Shown here in pieces: positions 8,481 to 17,830 of a DNA stretch of 64,000 bases. The stretch's first letter is position 1. Each line of letters begins with the position of its first letter. The translations under genes and the position numbers were made by a program. The notes beneath the pieces are model-generated. The model ran no database searches. It was not told the origin of the DNA and saw only the letters and a list, made by a program, of their open reading frames with translations. The DNA is from Desulfomicrobium apsheronum (lineage in GTDB: Bacteria > Desulfobacterota > Desulfovibrionia > Desulfovibrionales > Desulfomicrobiaceae), in NCBI RefSeq assembly GCF_900114115.1, contig NZ_FORX01000004.1:1-64000 (forward strand), given 5' to 3'.

Positions 8481-9416
8481 TTAGGACGCCTTGGCCACAG
8501 GGGTTGCCAGACCCAAGGCGGTCCAGGGGGCCGGGGACAGGGGCACATACCCTTTGCTCTGCGCGACGGCGTCCAGATGCACAAGCCCAAGGGCGGCCAA
8601 ATCAAAATCAATAGGTTCGGAACGCTCAACCAGATCCAGACACGGCAGGTACTGGGAGCACTCTTCACAGACATGGATATACTCATGCGGGGAATCCGGG
8701 AGTGAAAAACGAGTCATGTTTTCATGTTCCTGATTCCCGCAACCCGGACAGGTCATACGCATAAAGCGCCAGCGATGGGTGCAAACCGGACAATGGTGCC
8801 AAAGCTCACCACTTTTTGAGATCAGAAAGTCCGATGGATTGGGGTGGTTCTCCAAAGTCGCCAGGTCCGGATCAGATCCGCAGACCGGGCAATATGACTT
8901 GCGCCACAAGTCTGCCGGAGCCAGAGACAGCAAAGCCTGTTTTTGGGCCGCGATGCAGGGTCCGTAAGCCGCTCGCAAGGCCATGAGTAAAAAATCGGGC
9001 GTCACGGCGGCTTCTGCTGCCGCGCGGTCCAAAGCCGCCTCATCGCCATGAACCACGGCCATAAGGCACAGTCTGGTCCACTGCCGATCTTCTTCGAGCT
9101 TGCGACCAAGCCCGCCGAGGCCTTCAGCCAATGCCGGAAAAAGCACCCCCATCACAGGCCAGATCCGTATCGCCGAAGCCTTTAAGGCCGGGGCGAACGC
9201 CCCAGAATCCATGCCGACAACAAGCGCCTCCCCGCCAAGAAACCTGTCCTCGGCGACACTCATCGCGCTCACGTCCGCAAGGGGAAGCTCAGAATGCAAC
9301 TCCACCTGACGGCAAAGAAGCAGCCCAAAACGATTGATGATTTCGCGAAATGGCTCGTGGCGACTGGCCAAAGTATTCAAAATGGCGTCCTTGGTCTTAA
9401 GTCCGGTGCTCGGCAT
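8481..9416 (-). CDS. fdhE: Formate dehydrogenase accessory protein FdhE
   Basis: A 311-residue protein, the FdhE family's usual length. Four cysteine pairs lie in its second half: CPVCGSDPD, CPVCTHRW, CPGCGNQ and CEECSQYLPC, the rubredoxin-like metal sites of FdhE. FdhE binds the catalytic subunit of Tat-exported formate dehydrogenases and helps its maturation before export. AGGAG lies just before the ATG chosen (MPSTGLKTK). It follows the beta-subunit gene by 57 bases on the same strand, so the operon is alpha-beta-fdhE. It acts in the cytoplasm. Confidence 0.9.
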   Translation of the reverse strand: MPSTGLKTKDAILNTLASRHEPFREIINRFGLLLCRQVELHSELPLADVSAMSVAEDRFLGGEALVVGMDSGAFAPALKASAIRIWPVMGVLFPALAEGLGGLGRKLEEDRQWTRLCLMAVVHGDEAALDRAAAEAAVTPDFLLMALRAAYGPCIAAQKQALLSLAPADLWRKSYCPVCGSDPDLATLENHPNPSDFLISKSGELWHHCPVCTHRWRFMRMTCPGCGNQEHENMTRFSLPDSPHEYIHVCEECSQYLPCLDLVERSEPIDFDLAALGLVHLDAVAQSKGYVPLSPAPWTALGLATPVAKAS

Positions 9417-9473
9417 GTCTGCTCCTTGAAAAATTGGCCCGCCGGGAGTCCGGCGGGCCAAGGTTGAATTCTG

Positions 9474-10243
9474 CTAACCTAGCATGTTCTTGAAAGGTTT
9501 CGCCAAACCCGCCAGGAAATCGGCCCTGTTCAGGGGCTTGATCTCGCGGCCAGCATATTGATGGTACATTTCCCTAGGCATCTCCAGAAAATAGATAACG
9601 CCCAGATCTTCCTCATCCAATATCGTGCAGCTCTTGTGCACATCACAGACGATCTTGGTCTCAAGTTCGGACTTTGGTCTCTCGATCTCTGCCTGGGCCT
9701 CGGTGAGGCGCAACTTGGCCTTGATGAGCATGTCCTCACGTTCGCCGAAGCTCATGGCTCCTGTGCAGCAACTCTTCACGCACATGGGCACAAGACCGGC
9801 CTGAACGCGATCGATGCACATGTCGCACTTGACCAGTTCACCCGAGATCTCGTTACGGCGCGGGATGTTGTAGGGGCAGGAATCAATGATCTCGTCGCAC
9901 TGCTCCTTGGTCAATTCCTTGGTCTTTTCCGTGCAGACGACAATCCCCGTGGCCTCATCGACCACGATGGCGTCTTCCACATACATGTCCGCCGTGGCCT
10001 TGCAGGCAGGTTGCAGACAATGGCGGCACTGATCGGGAAAGAAAAGCCAATGAACGTGCCCGTCGATCTTGTGTTCGGAGAAACGGACCAGTTTGAAGTT
10101 GTTGGGGGTCAGATCCGGCGGATTCTGATGGGTGCCGGTCTGTTTTGTGGGCACGGCCTCATGGTCGTGCCACTGTTTGCACGCCACCTGACAGCCACGG
10201 CAAGCCGTGCAGCGGGTGGTATCGATGAAGATGCTCTTGCCAT
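9474..10243 (-). CDS. fdhB: Formate dehydrogenase beta subunit (4x[4Fe-4S]); start codon out of frame by one base
   Basis: An electron-transfer subunit of periplasmic formate dehydrogenase. Cluster motifs include CTACRGCQVACKQW, CRHCLQPAC, and CDMCIDRVQAG ... CVKSCCTGAMSF. Homologues start M-x-K-S before this region. The only ATG with a good ribosome site (GGAGG, 10241-10243) is followed by GGCAAGAGC, and the first base of the coding frame falls at 10241, so one base seems missing between ATG and the KSIFIDTTRC frame. In-frame translation can otherwise begin only at a poorly placed GTG at 10310 inside the alpha gene. This may be an assembly error or a real frameshift. It lies 15 bases after the alpha stop. 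Confidence 0.85.
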
Positions 10244-10258
10244 GTTGTTCCTCCCTGC

Positions 10259-13200
10259 TTAAACGGACAGTTCCGTGACCTTGTCGGCCTTGCGGATGTT
10301 CACCAGACACGCCTTGTACTCCGGAATGGTGGTATTGGGGTCACCCACCGAGGGTGTCAGACGGTTGGTGGCGTCGCCCACGCCGGGGGTAGTCCAACCA
10401 AAGCAGAAGGGCATGCCGATAAGATGCACGGTCTTGCCTTCCACCTGGAACGGCACGATGCGCACCGTGACCATGGCGATGGCCTCGACCTTTCCGCGGA
10501 TGCTCTCGACCACGACCACGTCGCCGTTCTTGATGCCCTTTTCAGCTGCCAACTCGTGACTCATTTCCACATACTGCTGCGGTTCAGCTTCAAGCAGATA
10601 CGGAGTGTTGCGGGTGTCGCCGCCGCCGCACCAGTGCTCGGTCAGGCTGTATGTGGTCAGCACGATGGGGTATTTGGGGTCCGCCGGTTTGGCCAGCAGG
10701 TCCATATCGCTCTTGGCTACTTTCATGCACGGATTGTTCATCCGGCTTGAGAACGGGTTCTTGGCTATCGGGGTTTCGGCTGGCTCGTAATGTTCCGGAA
10801 ATGGACCATCCACCCGGCCTGGACCAAAGAGATGGCCATGGCCTTCCGACTGCATAATGAAAGGATAGGTGCCCTTTTCCTCGGCCATTGGCGGAGCGCC
10901 ACCGTCCGGAATGTCGCCTATCCATTTCCCGCCTTCCCACAAAATGACCGGCAGTTCCGGATTGAAAGGATTCCCCTTCGGGTCAACGGAAGCACGGTTG
11001 TAGAGAATACGGCGGTTTACGGGCCAGGCCCAAGTATAACTCGGGAACAGTCCGAGCTTGGCCTGCATGGGGGTCTGGGTCAGATCGCGGCGCTTGGCCA
11101 GATTCTTGCCCGCTTCCGGATAACAGCCACAGTAGAGCCAGTTCAGACTGGTCGTGGAACCGTCCGCCTGCAACGAGGGAAAGGACGGAACCTGGTCACC
11201 TTTCTTGTAGGTCTTGTCCTTGATGGTCACGTCGCGAGTGAAGACGCCGTTGATCATGCGGGCCATTTCGTCGGCGTTGTATTCCTTGGGCCAGGTATGG
11301 CTCAGCAGACCTTCGGGAAACGCGCCCTTCTCCTTTTCATACAGAGCGCGGACTCGCTTGCCGATCTCCACCAGCATCCATCCCATGGAACGGCTTTCGC
11401 CCGCGGGCTCGTAGCCTTTGTGGTGCCACTGATGCCAGCGACCGGAATTGGAGGTAGTGCCGTCCTTTTCGCCGCGCTGGCAGGAAGGAAGCAAAAACAC
11501 CTCGGTCTTGATCTTCTTGGGATCCTCGCTCGGATTGCGCCAGAAGGACGCCGTCTCGGTATCGTGGACTTCGCCCACCACCAGCCAGTCGAGGTTCTTC
11601 AAAGCGGCGCGGATCTTGTGCGTGTTGGGCATGCTCACGGCCGGGTTATGGCCGAAAATCATGCCACCCTTGATCTTGCCTTCGTACATTCTGTCGAACT
11701 GGAACATGCTGGCGTAATCCACGCCCGGTTCGGCCTTGGGCAGCAGTCCGTAACCGAACTCGTTCTCGGCCGTGGCATTGTCGCCAAACCATCCTTTGAG
11801 AAGACTGACCACGTACTTGGGCCTGTTGCCCCACCAGTTCAGACTCTTGGGGTCGTTGGTGACCGGCGTGTTCGCCTTTAAATAATCGGTCAAAGTGGGC
11901 CAGGCCGTGGTCGGAACGGCGTGGTAGCCGGGCAGGATGTGCCACAGGAGGGCATGGTCCGTGGACCCCTGGACATTGGGCTCGCCGCGCAGGGCGTTGA
12001 CGCCGCCGCCGGCCACGCCGATGTTGCCCAGCAAGAGCTGGATCATGCAGCCCAAGCGGATATTCTGACAACCCACGGAATGCTGGGTCCAGCCCAAGGC
12101 ATACATCATGGTGCCGGCCTTGTCGGGCTTGCCCGTGGCGGAGTACGTCTCATAGACAATGAGAAGATTTTCCTTCGACACGCCGGTTATGGAGGAAACC
12201 CTGTCAAGATTGTAGCGATCATAGTGCTTCTTGAGCAGCTGATACACGCAACGCGGGTTCTGCAACGTCTTGTCGCGCAAGGGCACGCCCTTCTCGTCCT
12301 TGGCGAATGCCCAGGTCGTCTTGTCGTATTTCCCGGTCGCGGGGTCGAAACCTGAAAAAAGGCCATCTTCGAACGTGTAGCCGTCACCAAGGATGAAGGC
12401 CGCATTGGTGTACTCGGCCACGTATTCTTTCTGGATCAGATCGTTCTCCAGAATGTACTTCACCATGCCGCCCAGGAAAGCTATGTCCGTGCCGCTTCGG
12501 AGCGGAACGTGTAAATCGCTTCTGGCCGACGTACGCGAGAATTTCGGATCCACGTGGATCACCTTGGCCCCCGCATCCTTGGCCTTGAGCACCCATTTGA
12601 AGGAAATAGGGTGATGTTCGGCAGCATTGCTGCCCATAATCAGAACTGCATTGGCATTCTTGATGTCAATCCAATGCTGGGTCATTGCACCGCGTCCAAA
12701 CGACTCTCCCAGAGCCGCTACAGTGGGGCTGTGTCAGACCCGTGCCTGATGATCGATGTTCAGGCCTCCCAGCGCGCGGCAAAGCTGATGGGTCAATGCG
12801 CATTCCTCATTGTCCATCTGGGAGGTGCCGAGCTGGAAATAGGACTCCCAACGGTTGACGGTCTGTCCCTTTTCATTTTTGAGCATGAAGTCTTTGTCAC
12901 GCGTGTCTTTCATCTTGCGTGCAATGCGATCCAGAACCCAATCCCAATCCTTCTCTTCCCACTTCTCGCCGCCTGCGGCGCGATACCTTGGCTTGAGCAC
13001 GCGATGGTCGCTGACATGCATCTGATAGAACGCAGCACCCTTGGCGCACAACGCGCCTTCGCTGACGGGATAGTCAGGATTGCCTTCGGAGCTGACAATC
13101 TTGCCGTCCTTGATGTGCATGATGATCTCACATCCGCAGGAGCAAAAGGCACAGGTCGAGATGACCTCCTTGGCTCCCTCGATCTTCAGCCCCTTCGCAT

Positions 13201-13303
13201 ACGCGTAGGCGGGCTTGAGATCGAACCCCAGTTGCCCGAGGGACATGGCCGCGACGCCCGCCCCGGTGATTTTCATGAACCCTCGCCGTGAAAACGTAGC
13301 CAT
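10259..13303 (-). CDS. fdhA: Formate dehydrogenase alpha subunit, selenocysteine-containing, Tat-exported
   Basis: A 1014-residue catalytic subunit that oxidises formate to CO2 at a Mo- or W-bis-pterin site. An in-frame TGA at 12734-12736 encodes selenocysteine as residue 190, in the invariant setting ARVUHSPTVAALG of this family; without readthrough the gene would appear as two ORFs. The N-terminus has a twin-arginine signal (SRRGFMKITG), so the enzyme works in the periplasm. The [4Fe-4S] ligands are in STCAFCSCGCEI and a later ALCAKG. The start MATFSRRGF follows GGAGG. The operon alpha-beta-fdhE has no membrane gamma subunit, as in soluble Desulfovibrio enzymes that pass electrons to periplasmic cytochrome c3. 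Confidence 0.95.
12690..12736 (-). promoter_or_regulatory. Selenocysteine codon and probable SECIS element of fdhA
   Basis: The TGA (12734-12736) is followed on the minus strand by CACAGCCCCACTGTAGCGG and CTCTGGGAGAG. The CCC and GGG arms can pair to give a small hairpin right after the codon, where bacterial SECIS hairpins lie. The exact fold was not computed. Confidence 0.6.
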
Positions 13304-13447
13304 CAAAACCTCCATGGTTTCATGTTCCTGCACCCTTCACTCCCTCTTCACAAAGTGGGTAGCGGGTGTAGAGCTAATGGCTACATAGCACTTCAATCAA
13401 TATTTTCAATATGTTATAATAAACACATATGACATTCTTTTCGATTT

Positions 13448-13550
13448 GCACGGTGTAAAATTGCGTGATGGTCCACCGTGCTCGCAGCGCGGTCCCACTC
13501 GCTAAAAAAATCAGCGAGAACGTGACCATCCCGGCTCCTTTCAGGCCGGG
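13448..13550 (-). promoter_or_regulatory. Hairpin-rich leader upstream of formate dehydrogenase
   Basis: Three hairpins lie in a row about 145-245 bases upstream of fdhA: GCACGGTG/CACCGTGC (13448-13481), CTCGCT/AGCGAG (13498-13518) and CCCGGC/GCCGGG (13530-13550). One TunR-like half-site (CGTGACC, 13521-13527) lies between the last two, but no partner half-site is at the 14-base spacing. A structured leader, possibly cofactor-sensing, is one reading; a bare promoter with chance hairpins is another. Nothing else is recognisable in the gap 13304-13590. Confidence 0.35.
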
Positions 13551-13595
13551 AATACGCTCAGCCCTGGAAAGAGGCAGGCTAGCTGACTATTGAAA

Positions 13596-13715
13596 AATTC
13601 AAAATTCTCAGACCGTTCAAAAATGGTGAGATGCAAGGAAGCGAAAAAACCAGACCGCTTATGTATGCGCAATACACTTCGCGCTCTGGATTTTTTCGCT
13701 GGCGCAGTGCCCAAA
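13596..13715. repeat. Palindromic intergenic repeat
   Basis: The arms AGCGAAAAAACCAGA (13640-13654) and TCTGGATTTTTTCGCT (13685-13700) form a 15-bp stem with one bulged base. The left flank TTCTCAGACCGTTCAAAAATGGTGAG (split here by its own partial symmetry) adds a second small inverted repeat. The shape is that of a non-coding REP- or MITE-like element. It marks the border between core fdh genes and the accessory block. Confidence 0.5.
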
Positions 13716-13718
13716 ATC

Positions 13719-14324
13719 CTACGACATTATTTTTTTGAAAACAAATTTGTTGCGATCATCAAAAAGTGAATCGTCGTTAATATTTTTGTTTAAAAAATCT
13801 ACCCACTCCTCTGATTCGGACACGAATATATATGATTTTGCCATACCGCTTCCATATTCTACAAATTTTAAATTATAGTTACCATTTTCAATTTCATCAA
13901 TTACATATTGTCTATTCAACAACCGTACTGTCATTATATTGTCTTTAATTTCAATTTTCCCTAAAGAATGAGATGATATTAAACCTGAAATTAAATATAT
14001 ACTAGCTTTTTTTTCTAAAAAATTATCAAAATCATATGGTGTAAAATCAACTAATATTGAATTTTTTATTTTAAAATATTTCGCATCGAGAATTAATTCT
14101 GAATTATCTTCTTCAAGTATATTTATAGTTCCAAATTTAAATGTCCATCGATTCATATTTGCAAAATCTTCAGAATCTTCATCTTTTATTAACATCCAAT
14201 CCCCATAAACTTCATCAAATAAAATATCCATATCGTCAGTTAAAAATGGATGAAGCGATTGAATACATCCAGAAAGAACTATTGAAACAAAAATTAAAAC
14301 TGAAAAATTAATTAACAATCTCAT
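13719..14324 (-). CDS. AT-rich predicted lipoprotein of unknown function
   Basis: A 201-residue protein with a lipoprotein signal peptide: MRLLINFSVLIFVSIVLSGC, where LSGC is the lipobox and C19 or so the lipidated residue. The rest is acidic and beta-rich by eye, with no family I recognise. Base composition is far more AT-rich than the neighbouring genes, which points to horizontal transfer. It stands alone between a palindromic repeat and a decayed gene. Confidence 0.7.
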   Translation of the reverse strand: MRLLINFSVLIFVSIVLSGCIQSLHPFLTDDMDILFDEVYGDWMLIKDEDSEDFANMNRWTFKFGTINILEEDNSELILDAKYFKIKNSILVDFTPYDFDNFLEKKASIYLISGLISSHSLGKIEIKDNIMTVRLLNRQYVIDEIENGNYNLKFVEYGSGMAKSYIFVSESEEWVDFLNKNINDDSLFDDRNKFVFKKIMS

Positions 14325-14486
14325 AAAATTATCTCCGTATTTTTTACAATATAAATGAATTACTAACAGTATTTTACTGATAAATCCTCTAAAAATGCCA
14401 TAATTACAAAAATATGCTTGCTGTCTTGGGTCGCTTCGGACATTTCACAGAAGAAACTCTGACACATTAGGACACAAGGATCATTA

Positions 14487-15300
14487 CTACCCTTTCATCA
14501 AAATTCTTCCTTCAGCCAGGCAGAGATTGTGAATGGCGTTGATGGTGGCCTGGATGGCACACCGGTCGTAGAAAGCCAAATGTTCGCTTTCCTTGGGACT
14601 GCCCGTGGCAGTGAATATGTTGCCGGTGGGCCTGTCCCATAACGGAAGCAAGCCGTTGCGCCAGCCCATGTGTTGCAGTCCGGGTCTAGGCCCGTGGCCG
14701 AACTGAGCGGCACGGTGCCGTCCCCGAGGTGGCAGCGCTTTTCGTCACGCATGCCCGGTCCTTCCTTACCGATATTCGACAGTCTGAACTGCCTGAGGCG
14801 ACGCGGCGCCTCCATGAACGCCTCTCCGTCCCGGTCGATGCAGGCCAATGATCGAGTATGCGTCCTGGTCACCATGCGGCGCACGGGACCCAGGAAAACG
14901 GGAATCTCTTCGGGCAGGATGCTGCAGATGCGGCTCAGGACCGATCCATCCCAGACTTGCAAAATGGCGTCGTTCTCGTCGGTCCAGACCAAGAGGAGGC
15001 TTCGCAGATGGACCATGATTTCCTCCAGCAGCGCGTCGATGGCAAGTATCATGCCCCTGTTCCGAGGCTCATCCTCGCTCAACCAGCTCAGCATCGGAGA
15101 CTTCGACCCAATGGCGGCCACGCGGGATGTGGCCGTGCGGGATTGTTCCAGTGGCGTTTTGTGGAAAAGCTTCACGATGTCCCCGCTCTGTTTGTATTCG
15201 TACAGTCTTGGCAAGGGCCAAGGCGTGACAAAAGGAATCCTGCACGAGCCAGAGCGCACACCCTTTGTCCTCGGCTGCCCGCAGACACGGCCCGGCATCC
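14487..15300 (-). pseudogene. Decayed lipase/alpha-beta-hydrolase-like gene
   Basis: No single frame reads as a full protein, but minus-strand pieces look like one gene broken by frameshifts. One frame contains LGDGTVPLSSATGLDP, like the GDGTVPL loop that carries the catalytic Asp region of LCAT/PGAP1-type lipases. Another frame ends with SEHLAFYDRCAIQATINAIHNL, a plausible C-terminal helix. A third frame upstream reads WLVQDSFCHALALAKTVRIQ. The gene order is consistent with frame changes near 14690 and 15090. The assignment is weak. Confidence 0.35.
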
Positions 15301-15456
15301 TCGCCGATGCGGTGTATGGGACGATTTGGTGGACGCGTTGTCCATCTTCCTACCTCCTGACTCTTGGTCTCAGAGACCCAGACTGAGTTGCTGTTCTCGA
15401 TCCGGCCCAGGCGCACAGAAAGTTTCATATTTTGCAACTTTCCGTAGCCCCACCTG

Positions 15457-16299
15457 TCACTTTTGCCCTCTTCCCAACTGCTTTGCGATTCGTGCGGTGA
15501 GCGTTTGCATCTGGCGGATGGCAATTTGATTAAGCCGTTTCAAACGGTCGCCCTGAGGGAGTTCCATATGGATAAACTCGGCGTTCATGTTTTCGAGGTT
15601 GGCGAGAACAAGAAGCTGTTCGAGGCTGGCGTGATCGCGCATATTGCCGTCCTTGCCGGGATTGGCGTCCCGCCATTCTCGGGCGGTCTGGCCGAAGAGG
15701 GAGACATTGAGGAGGTCGGCCTCTTCGGCGTAAGCGAAAGCGGCCTGTTTTGCGGTAACTTCCTTCGGAATGAGATGCGTCTGAATCGCGTCGGTATGGA
15801 TGCGGTAGTTGATCTTGGCCAACGTGCGGTTGAGGTTCCAGGCAAGGGAAAGGCGACGATTTTCGTCCTCCTTGAGACGCTGGAATTCCTTGATGAGGTA
15901 AAGCTTGAATTCCACCGAGATCCAGGACGCAAATTCAAAAGCCACATCGGTATGGGCATAGGTTCCGCCGTAGCGTCCGGCTTTGGAAACAATCCCGATC
16001 GCGCCAGTTTGATCAATCCACTGTTTCGGAGTGAGCGTGAAGCTGTTCAGTCCGGCCTGTTTTTTAATCCCGTCGAATTCGACGGGATTAAAATCGGGGT
16101 TGTGAAGTTGCTCCCATATGCCGAGAAACTCCAATGTGTTGCGATTACGTAGCCAATTGCGAATGAGGTCGTCGGTGTGCTCCGGATTCTTCGACTTTGC
16201 GATGTCGGTGAGCGAGATGTAGTCCTCGTCCTGTCGACGAATCACGGTGATCTTGGTGCCCCGGACGTTGATTGTGGTGTCGGAGGTTTTCTTTTTCAT
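15457..16299 (-). CDS. KilA-N domain protein
   Basis: A 280-residue protein with an N-terminal KilA-N domain (INVRGTKITVIRRQDEDYISLTDIAK ... split by a short linker from WIDQTGAIGIVSKAGRYGGTYAHTDVAFEFASWISVEFK), a DNA-binding fold common in phage and accessory genes. The second half (about 140-280) is helical and unassigned. Its ATG overlaps the stop of the antidote-like gene by ATGA, so translation is coupled. It is probably a mobile-element or defence-associated protein; its target is unknown. Confidence 0.8.
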   Translation of the reverse strand: MKKKTSDTTINVRGTKITVIRRQDEDYISLTDIAKSKNPEHTDDLIRNWLRNRNTLEFLGIWEQLHNPDFNPVEFDGIKKQAGLNSFTLTPKQWIDQTGAIGIVSKAGRYGGTYAHTDVAFEFASWISVEFKLYLIKEFQRLKEDENRRLSLAWNLNRTLAKINYRIHTDAIQTHLIPKEVTAKQAAFAYAEEADLLNVSLFGQTAREWRDANPGKDGNMRDHASLEQLLVLANLENMNAEFIHMELPQGDRLKRLNQIAIRQMQTLTARIAKQLGRGQK

Positions 16300-16511
16300 T
16301 CCTTGGAACCCAAGTGTCCGAGAACACCCCTCAGGGCCTCGTCAGTATGCCTGGCCTCCAGTTCAACGGCGTTCGAAACATGGCGCAGCGCCAGCAGGAA
16401 TCCTTCAGTATCCCCGTCTTCCAGACATGCATTGAGCATTCCCGCCGCCAAAGCGGGATCTTCCCGGTACATTCTGATGGCCACTTCATCAAAAGGCTTT
16501 GTAGCTCTCAT
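16296..16511 (-). CDS. Truncated HigA-type addiction-module antidote (N-terminal half)
   Basis: A 71-residue protein. Its first 48 residues (KPFDEVAIRMYREDP, MLNACLEDGDTEGFLLAL) match the N-terminal part of the HigA-like putative addiction module antidote family. After RHVSNA the family's helix-turn-helix half is missing, replaced by an unrelated tail ending GHLGSKE. It cannot bind DNA in the usual way. Its ATG overlaps the stop of a toxin remnant, and its own stop overlaps the KilA-N start, both as ATGA. Confidence 0.6.
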   Translation of the reverse strand: MRATKPFDEVAIRMYREDPALAAGMLNACLEDGDTEGFLLALRHVSNAVELEARHTDEALRGVLGHLGSKE

Positions 16512-16558
16512 TTCTTCCTCCGTTCATAGTAGGCCCTGTATTCCTTAGCCCGCTGATT
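16508..16558 (-). pseudogene. C-terminal remnant of HigB/RelE-type toxin
   Basis: Sixteen codons (NQRAKEYRAYYERRKK) followed by a stop that overlaps the antidote start as ATGA. The sequence matches the end of HigB-type addiction module killer proteins, which finish with a D-I-x-x-A-x-x-Y-W-R-D-Y-x-R-R pattern. A TAA lies directly before it, so the rest of the toxin is gone. Confidence 0.55.
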
Positions 16559-17152
16559 TTATGGCAAAAGGGTTCCCTCACGAGTCAAAACGTGCACCCT
16601 TTATCCACGGATTCCCGCAGGCACGGCATCCGTGACATTCCGTTGCATGGAGCGACTGGCGAGCGCGATATTCATCTTCCACCTCCTCTGGCCAAAATTG
16701 CTCCGGTGAGCCGGAATGAAACCCTGGATTTAATGAAGAAGCAAAGATATGGACATTCGGCGCATCGTGTACCGCTGCGACACTGAAGCTACTCAGTTTG
16801 CGGTATGCGCAGGGCTGAAGTGTGAGATACTTTGGAAGAGAACAACGCGGCATCGCAAAAATATTCGAAAATGCTCGATATCTGCGCTCACAATAACTAC
16901 GTTTATGTATCCTACTGCAAATATGTAGAAATCCATATCGTAGCCCGTCCGAAAAGGAGCGGATATCATCGCAGATCCCGGTCACGCTTTTCCGCGCTAC
17001 CGTGACCGCCTTGAGGCCAACGGACCGGAAAGCTAAGGGATCTAGAAAGTCATGAGAAGCGACCTCGGGAACGCCTTCCTGCGGCCCGGTTGTTGCTTGA
17101 GAGCCTGTAGCCACCCACGGCGGCACACCGCCCAACCCTCGCCAACGGATAA
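16559..17152. other. Gap before modB; no convincing gene
   Basis: About 590 bases. I see no ORF with family likeness or a good ribosome site. The only clear element is the inverted repeat at 16980-17007. The left half may be debris of the toxin-antitoxin region. Confidence 0.4.
16980..17007. promoter_or_regulatory. Putative TunR-type operator (copy 2)
   Basis: GGTCACG (16980-16986) and CGTGACC (17001-17007) form a perfect inverted repeat with a 14-base spacer. It lies 145 bases upstream of modB. The same repeat and spacing recur at 18663 and 22930. Confidence 0.7.
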
Positions 17153-17830
17153 ATGCGAATGGACATGACCTTTCTCTTCCCGGTGCAGCTCAGCCTGCGC
17201 GTGGCGGCCTTGGCCACCTTGACCTCCCTGGTCTTCGGGGTGTTTTTTGGCTGGGTCTTCCACCGCTATCGTTTTCCGGGAAAGGAACTGCTTGATTCCG
17301 TCCTGAGCCTGCCCATGGTGCTGCCGCCCACGGTGCTTGGCTATTACCTCATCGTGCTGCTCGGCCGGAACGGTTTCGTCGGGCGTTGGCTGGAATCGAC
17401 ATTCGGCGTGACGCTGATCTTCACCTGGCAGGGCGCGGTGATCGCCGCCGCAGTGGTCTCCTTCCCGCTCATCTTCAAATCCTCCCGCGCCGCCCTTGGA
17501 GGCGTGGAACGCAAGTACGAGGACGCGGCCCGGACCATGGGATACCCTGAATGGAGGGTTTTCCTGCGCGTTTGTCTGCCGCTGGCCGCGCGCGGCATTC
17601 TGGCCGGGACCATGCTCGCCTTTGCCCGGGCCATGGGCGAATTCGGGGCCACCCTCATGATCGCGGGCAACCTGCCCGGCCGCACCCAGACCCTGTCCCT
17701 GGCCGTGTATAGCGCCACCCAGGCGGGTCACGACGATCTGGCCGCGCAGCTCGTGCTGCTCATTTCCGTGCTCTGCACCCTCATCCTCTGGGTCTCGGGG
17801 CGGCTCCTGACACCAAGATGGCAGGCCTGA
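17153..17830 (+). CDS. modB: Molybdate/tungstate ABC transporter permease (ModB-like)
   Basis: A 225-residue inner-membrane permease with about five hydrophobic segments. The cytoplasmic EAA loop, which contacts the ATPase, reads EDAARTMGYPEWRVFLRVCLPLAARGILAG. The segment LPPTVLGYYLIVLLGRNG is typical of ModB. It begins an operon with the overlapping ATPase gene at 17818. No substrate-binding gene is in this operon; modA at 23017 is the nearest ModA that could serve it. The ATG at 17153 is one of three close ATGs (17153, 17159, 17165), so the exact start is uncertain. Confidence 0.9.
   Translation: MRMDMTFLFPVQLSLRVAALATLTSLVFGVFFGWVFHRYRFPGKELLDSVLSLPMVLPPTVLGYYLIVLLGRNGFVGRWLESTFGVTLIFTWQGAVIAAAVVSFPLIFKSSRAALGGVERKYEDAARTMGYPEWRVFLRVCLPLAARGILAGTMLAFARAMGEFGATLMIAGNLPGRTQTLSLAVYSATQAGHDDLAAQLVLLISVLCTLILWVSGRLLTPRWQA

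Noticed and set aside
13521-13527. Fifth TunR-type operator at formate dehydrogenase
   Set aside because: Only one half-site (CGTGACC) is present; nothing like GTCACG lies 14 bases away on either side.
13448-13550. Certain Moco riboswitch
   Set aside because: Hairpins are present, but I could not match the conserved core of the Moco RNA by eye, so it is kept only as a candidate.
14670-15386. Plus-strand protein of 238 residues
   Set aside because: Ser/Arg-rich composition typical of a shadow frame; minus-strand pieces with GDGTVPL look more like the real, decayed gene.
16578-17135. 185-codon minus-strand gene before modB
   Set aside because: No recognisable domain and no ribosome site; the frame crosses the modB operator region.
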